Position numbers and translations under genes: made by a program. From NCBI GenBank assembly GCA_005793295.1, contig SXSX01000149.1, positions 1 to 27,428 of the forward strand: DNA of 27,428 nt, read 5' to 3'. The notes beneath the pieces were generated by a model. It had not been told where the DNA came from. It searched no databases and worked only from the letters and a program-made list of their open reading frames with translations. Position 1 is the first letter of the stretch. Each line of letters begins with the position of its first letter. The stretch comes from Burkholderiales bacterium. GTDB lineage: Bacteria > Pseudomonadota > Gammaproteobacteria > Burkholderiales > Burkholderiaceae_C. Shown here one piece after another: positions 23,603 through 27,428 of this stretch.

Positions 23603-24427
23603 ATGAAAGTAGCTGCCTTGCAAATGGTTTCCACCGATGCGTTAGCTGAGAACTTGGAGCAAGCATCCCTGCTGCTTTCGCAAGCAGCAGCGCAAGGCGC
23701 AGAGTTGGCTGTTTTGCCGGAGTACTTTTGCTTGATTGGCCACCATGACAGCGACAAACTGGCGATCCAAGAGACGTTTGGAGTGGGCCCCATCCAAACG
23801 TTTCTCGCCGAGCAAGCCCGTACTTTGAATTTGTGGATCGTAGCCGGCACCCTTCCTTTGAGCGTAGACCCCTCGGGACCCACCGATCGGGTGTTTAACA
23901 GTAGCCTGGTGTTCAATCCGCAAGGGCAGTGCGTAGCACGCTACGACAAAATCCACCTTTTCCGTTTTGACAACGGCGTTGAGGCGTATGACGAATCGCG
24001 CGTTTTATCGGCAGGAACGTTGCCAACGCAGTTTGCATTGCCCGCGCGAGATGGCCATGTGTGGCAAATTGGATTAAGTGTCTGTTACGACTTGCGTTTT
24101 GCGGAGTTGTACCGCGCTTACGCAGCCAATGGGGTCGATCTGATGTTAGTTCCCAGCGCCTTTACTTTTACCACAGGTCAGGCCCACTGGGAAATTTTGC
24201 TGCGGGCCCGGGCGATTGAAAACTTAAGTTTTGTCGCTGCCGCTGCGCAAGGCGGAACCCATCCGAGTGGCCGCAAAACCTGGGGCCAATCGCTATTGAT
24301 TGATCCGTGGGGCCACATCTTGGCCGAGCAGGCGCAAGGGGCAGGCGTCGCTATTGCAGATTTAGACCCGGCACAGTTAGCCAAACGCCGCAGCCAGTTA
24401 CCCGCGTTGCAACACCGTTTACTGTGA
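23603..24427 (+). CDS. Nit1-type carbon-nitrogen hydrolase (probable deaminated glutathione amidase)
   Basis: The 274-residue protein is a nitrilase-superfamily amidase with the complete catalytic triad E40 (VLPEYF), K116 (RYDKIHLF) and C161 (SVCYDLRF). This pattern, particularly YDKIHLFRFD and CYDLRFAELYRAYAANG, is that of Nit1/YbeM, which hydrolyses deaminated glutathione, a metabolic by-product repair reaction. Other substrates of the family cannot be excluded. AGGA overlapping the yhdP stop gives the ribosome site (23590-23593), so the two genes are an operon. A small minus-strand gene and mltA follow. Confidence 0.93.
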   Translation: MKVAALQMVSTDALAENLEQASLLLSQAAAQGAELAVLPEYFCLIGHHDSDKLAIQETFGVGPIQTFLAEQARTLNLWIVAGTLPLSVDPSGPTDRVFNSSLVFNPQGQCVARYDKIHLFRFDNGVEAYDESRVLSAGTLPTQFALPARDGHVWQIGLSVCYDLRFAELYRAYAANGVDLMLVPSAFTFTTGQAHWEILLRARAIENLSFVAAAAQGGTHPSGRKTWGQSLLIDPWGHILAEQAQGAGVAIADLDPAQLAKRRSQLPALQHRLL

Positions 24428-24434
24428 TTTTTTT

Positions 24435-24572
24435 TCAGGACGTTTTTTCGCCATCTTCTGCTTTGGGCGGCGGGGCTATTTCGCCATTTTTTCGGCCCGA
24501 AAACATCGTCCACCAAATGATGCCGATAAAAATCAATCCAGCGCCCAGGGCTTCGAGAAGTAACAAGGTCAT
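24435..24572 (-). CDS. Small (45-residue) single-span membrane protein
   Basis: The reading frame encodes MTLLLLEALGAGLIFIGIIW followed by WTMFSGRKNGEIAPPPKAED and a final GEKTS. It has a hydrophobic segment (about residues 2-24), then a positively charged and Pro/acidic cytoplasmic-type tail. It starts at 24572 with ATG and stops with TGA at 24435, and its start overlaps the mltA start in CATG. No strong ribosome site is seen. The composition and the WWTMF...GR...GE pattern look like a genuine conserved small membrane protein, but I recall no named family and the frame could be chance. It is antisense to the spacer between the amidase and mltA. Confidence 0.55.
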   Translation of the reverse strand: MTLLLLEALGAGLIFIGIIWWTMFSGRKNGEIAPPPKAEDGEKTS

Positions 24573-25713
24573 GGCGCAGGTCTTTCGTTGGGCTGTGTTG
24601 GCTTTGATTGTAGGAATACTGGCGGCGTGCGGCAGTGCGCCGCGCTATACCCCCACCAAACCGATACCCAATAAACCACAAGAGGCTCAGTCACAACCGG
24701 CGGCAGGCGATGTCGTGACCAATACCCGCAGCCGGTGGGTGCGCACCGATTGGTCGGAACTGCCGGGCTTTAATGAAGACGCACTGGCGCAAGCGTGGAA
24801 CGCGTGGATTAAAAGTTGCGAGCGCCCTGTGAGCTTGCCTGCGGCTTTATTAGCCTTGTGTCCGGAGGTGCGGGCTTTGAGTATTGGTTCGCCAGAAGAT
24901 CAGCGGGCTTGGTTGCAGCAACGGCTCACGCCTTACCGGGTCGAGTCTTTGCAAGGCGACGCGCGTGGTTTGCTGACGGGCTATTTTGAACCGGTGATGG
25001 ATGTCAGCCGAACCCAAAGTCCGATGTTTCCTTTTCCTCTTTACCAAGTGCCCGCCACCCTATCCCAGCGCACTCCGTGGTTTAGTCGACAAGAAATCGA
25101 CACGCTAGCGCAAGCCCAAGCGCAATTGCAAGACCGCGTTCTCGCCTACGCCTCTGACCCGATTGATGTACTGATTTTGCAAATCCAAGGCTCTGGCCGC
25201 ATTCGGGTGATCGAGGCCGATGGCAGCACCCGGACGTCGCGCCTGGCCTACGCCGCAACCAACGAGCAGCCGTATAAAAGCGTGGGTAGGTGGTTGCTTG
25301 ACCAAGGCTTGGTGAAAGACGCCTCGTGGCCAGGTATCAAAGCCTGGCTGGCGCAAAATCCACAGCGCTTGCAAGAGTTGTTGTGGGTTAATCCTCGCGT
25401 GGTTTTTTTCAAAGAAGAAACGTTAACTGACTTGGATATGGGCTTTGGTCCCAAAGGCGCGCAAGGGGTTGCTCTTACGCCCGGGCGGTCCATTGCGATA
25501 GACCCACTCGTCATGCCTTACGGAACGCCAGTTTGGCTGGCCTCGCGCGGCCCCCAAGTGAACTTGCAAAAACTAGTGATCGCGCAAGACACTGGCAGCG
25601 CCATCGTTGGTGCAGTGCGGGCTGATTACTTTGTTGGTGGGGGTATTCAATCGGGCGAATTAGCGGGGCGCTTGAAACAGCCTTTGCAAATGTGGGTGCT
25701 GTGGCCCAAGTAA
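24571..25713 (+). CDS. mltA: Membrane-bound lytic murein transglycosylase A
   Basis: MltA is an outer-membrane lipoprotein that cleaves peptidoglycan glycan strands to leave 1,6-anhydro-muramic ends. The 380-residue protein begins with a lipoprotein signal whose lipobox LAAC puts the lipid-modified cysteine at C20. It then has the MltA domain (about residues 130-290, LTGYFEPVMDVSR, LQIQGSGRIRV and TNEQPYKSVGRWL) and a C-terminal 3D domain with the catalytic aspartate in IAQDTGSAIVGAVRADYFVGGG. The frame is open upstream to 24307, but only the start at 24571 gives a proper signal sequence. The start is shared as CATG with the opposite small gene. A weak ribosome site (AAGG close to the ATG) is present. 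Confidence 0.94.
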   Translation: MAQVFRWAVLALIVGILAACGSAPRYTPTKPIPNKPQEAQSQPAAGDVVTNTRSRWVRTDWSELPGFNEDALAQAWNAWIKSCERPVSLPAALLALCPEVRALSIGSPEDQRAWLQQRLTPYRVESLQGDARGLLTGYFEPVMDVSRTQSPMFPFPLYQVPATLSQRTPWFSRQEIDTLAQAQAQLQDRVLAYASDPIDVLILQIQGSGRIRVIEADGSTRTSRLAYAATNEQPYKSVGRWLLDQGLVKDASWPGIKAWLAQNPQRLQELLWVNPRVVFFKEETLTDLDMGFGPKGAQGVALTPGRSIAIDPLVMPYGTPVWLASRGPQVNLQKLVIAQDTGSAIVGAVRADYFVGGGIQSGELAGRLKQPLQMWVLWPK

Positions 25714-25753
25714 GTGGCACCCTCTTGAGGAGTTGATTACACTGGTGGTTCTC

Positions 25754-25780
25754 GCATGCGCCCTACCCGGGCGACCATGC
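25754..25780 (+). promoter_or_regulatory. Strong stem-loop upstream of the ferredoxin oxidoreductase gene
   Basis: GCATG-CGCCC (25754-25763) pairs with GGGCG-AC-CATGC (25769-25780), giving ten base pairs with a 2-nt bulge and a 5-nt loop. No T-run follows, so it is not a typical terminator. It lies 50 bp before the next gene's start in a 117-bp spacer and may be a leader element or an operator dyad. Confidence 0.4.
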
Positions 25781-25830
25781 AATGAACGTTGCCCACAAGG
25801 CGGCTACCCAAAACCAGGAGACTTCTGACC

Positions 25831-27428
25831 ATGAACGCCCCGATTCACCCTGCGCAACTGCATGCTGCGCCCGATGCCGTCAGCCTTGACGACAAATACA
25901 CCCAACTTTCAGGGACTGCGTTCATGAGCGGCGTTCACGCGCTGGTTCGCCTGCCCATGCTGCAGCGTCTGCGCGACCAAGCCGTCGGGAAAAATACTGC
26001 AGGTTTTATTAGCGGTTACCGTGGCTCGCCTTTGGGCGGATACGACCAAGCGCTGGCGAAAGCGCAAGCCCATTTAAAAGCCCACCATGTGGTGTTCCAA
26101 CCCGGCGTCAATGAAGAGTTGGCAGCCACTGCGCTGTGGGGAACGCAGCAACTCGGGTTTGCGCCGCCGGGATCGAATAAGTACGACGGCGTGTTTGGAA
26201 TTTGGTATGGCAAAGGCCCGGGTGTGGACCGTTGTTCAGATGTGTTTAAACACGCCAATATGGCAGGAACCACGCCGTGGGGCGGTGTGATCGCGGTAGC
26301 AGGCGACGACCATATTTCAAAAAGTTCCACTGCTGCGCATCAAAGCGACCATATCTTCAAAGCCTGCGGCACCCCTGTATTTTTTCCTTCTAACGTTCAA
26401 GAAATTTTAGATTTGGGCGTACACGCGTTTGCGATGAGCCGCTTTTCTGGCGTGTGGGCCGGCATGAAAACGATTCAAGAAATTGTCGAATCCAGCGCAG
26501 CCGTGCAAGTGGACTTTGATCGGGTTCAGATTGCTTTGCCGACCGACTTCCCCATGCCTGCAGGCGGCGTGCATATCCGCTGGCCCGATGCAGCGTTAGA
26601 ACAAGAGGCGCGTTTGTTTGACACCAAGTGGTATGCGGCACTCGCCTACATTCGCGCCAATCGCCTCAACTACAACGTGATTGAAGGCCCCAACGACCGC
26701 TTTGGCTTGATGGCCAGCGGCAAAGCTTTTAACGACACCCGCCAAGCCTTGTTGGACTTGGGGTTAGATGACACGACCTGCCAACGCATTGGCGTGCGGC
26801 TGCACAAAGTCGGCGTAGTCTGGCCTTTGGAAGCCCAACTCACGCGCCAATTCGCCACGGGATTGCAAGAAATTTTGGTGGTTGAAGAAAAACGCCAAGT
26901 GATCGAATACCAGCTGAAAGAAGAGTTGTACAACTGGCGCTCTGATGTTCGGCCACACGTATTGGGCAAGTTCAACGAAGTCGAAGACGCAACTGACAAC
27001 ACCTACGGCAGCGGCGGTGAGTGGTCCATGCCCAATCCCAGCGCCAACACTTTGTTGCGTGCAAACGCCGATTTATCCCCCGCACTGATTGCACGGGCGC
27101 TTGCGCAGCGGTTGAAAAAGATGGGAGTCGACAGCGACACCCAATCACGAATGGATGCGCAACTCGCCATTTTGGATGCCAAAGAACGCTCCATGCAGGT
27201 GTTGCAATTAAGCAGCCCCCAAGGCGACCGCCAACCGTGGTTTTGTTCGGGTTGCCCGCACAACACATCTACCAAAGTGCCGGAGGGTTCGCGGGCCATG
27301 GCAGGTATCGGTTGCCACTTTATGACGATATGGATGGACCGATCGACCACGGGCTTTACCCAAATGGGGGGCGAAGGCGTGCCGTGGGTGGGGCAGCAAC
27401 CCTTCTCCAATGACAGCCATATGTTTGC
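25831..27428 (+). CDS. Indolepyruvate ferredoxin oxidoreductase family protein, N-terminal part (3' end outside window)
   Basis: The frame is open from ATG 25831 (CAGGAG at 25815-25820, about 10 bp upstream) to the window end, 532 codons. The sequence matches the large single-chain ferredoxin oxidoreductases of betaproteobacteria that oxidatively decarboxylate aryl-pyruvates to acyl-CoA, with thiamine diphosphate. Conserved passages are FISGYRGSPLGGYD near residue 60, FGIWYGKGPGVDR, VAGDDHISKSSTAAHQSDHIF, VVEEKRQVIEYQ, and the start of the TPP domain at WFCSGCPHNTSTKVPEG (C472 in CSGCPHN) followed by GIGCHFM. The typical proteins are about 1200 residues, so less than half is visible. The C-terminal gamma domain should lie downstream. 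The identity is firm; the exact substrate is not. Confidence 0.93.
   Translation, partial: MNAPIHPAQLHAAPDAVSLDDKYTQLSGTAFMSGVHALVRLPMLQRLRDQAVGKNTAGFISGYRGSPLGGYDQALAKAQAHLKAHHVVFQPGVNEELAATALWGTQQLGFAPPGSNKYDGVFGIWYGKGPGVDRCSDVFKHANMAGTTPWGGVIAVAGDDHISKSSTAAHQSDHIFKACGTPVFFPSNVQEILDLGVHAFAMSRFSGVWAGMKTIQEIVESSAAVQVDFDRVQIALPTDFPMPAGGVHIRWPDAALEQEARLFDTKWYAALAYIRANRLNYNVIEGPNDRFGLMASGKAFNDTRQALLDLGLDDTTCQRIGVRLHKVGVVWPLEAQLTRQFATGLQEILVVEEKRQVIEYQLKEELYNWRSDVRPHVLGKFNEVEDATDNTYGSGGEWSMPNPSANTLLRANADLSPALIARALAQRLKKMGVDSDTQSRMDAQLAILDAKERSMQVLQLSSPQGDRQPWFCSGCPHNTSTKVPEGSRAMAGIGCHFMTIWMDRSTTGFTQMGGEGVPWVGQQPFSNDSHMF

Noticed and set aside
24307..24570. N-terminal extension of the mltA frame into the amidase gene
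   Set aside because: It would hide the lipoprotein signal sequence, which begins exactly at ATG 24571.
1..27428. CRISPR array, tRNA, rRNA, insertion sequence or prophage gene
   Set aside because: No regular repeats, cloverleaf, transposase or phage proteins could be seen by eye on either strand.

Overview
The window looks like a gene-dense chromosomal stretch of a betaproteobacterium, most likely a member of the Burkholderiales close to the Comamonadaceae. This rests on the gene order (pyruvate kinase, class II aldolase, purC, purE, purK, Sua5), the presence of a PhaM-type PHA granule protein, and the glnE/yhdP/nitrilase/mltA neighbourhood. No rRNA, tRNA, CRISPR array, transposase or phage gene is visible. 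Only three stretches without a confident gene exceed about 100 bp, and none reaches 300 bp.

Left part (1-7280): the end of pyruvate kinase, fructose-bisphosphate aldolase and three purine biosynthesis genes (purC, then purE-purK) on the plus strand, followed by a two-domain Sua5-type threonylcarbamoyl-AMP synthase. A minus-strand pair sits inside the purine cluster: a CnoX/YbbN-type thioredoxin-TPR co-chaperone, and an unrecognised protein that reads as a histidine-poor truncated-globin-like domain joined to a YbjN-like domain.

Middle part (7277-12555): a minus-strand block. In transcription order it is a DUF2946 protein, a YcnI-like copper-binding protein, a PCu(A)C copper chaperone, TonB, ExbB, ExbD, a PhaM-like PHA granule protein and a FIST-domain protein. 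The first six look like a copper handling and TonB energisation module. The last two have a plausible but unproven link to carbon storage and signalling.

Right-middle (12596-16621): a VOC/glyoxalase-like protein overlapping a MarC-family membrane protein. Next comes a divergent pair: a DecR-like Lrp/AsnC regulator and a cysteine desulfurase fused to a C-terminal rhodanese, in visibly AT-richer DNA. Then follows a minus-strand FAH-superfamily protein that has lost expected metal ligands and is co-transcribed with glnE.

Right part (16618-27428): glnE on the minus strand, and on the plus strand yhdP (very large AsmA-like protein), a Nit1-type amidase, mltA, and the 5' part of a giant indolepyruvate ferredoxin oxidoreductase. 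A 45-residue membrane protein gene is encoded antisense between the amidase and mltA, and its start codon overlaps that of mltA in a single CATG. The items most worth a second look are the globin-like/YbjN-like fusion, the DecR-desulfurase-rhodanese cassette, the FAH pseudoenzyme candidate and this hidden small protein.
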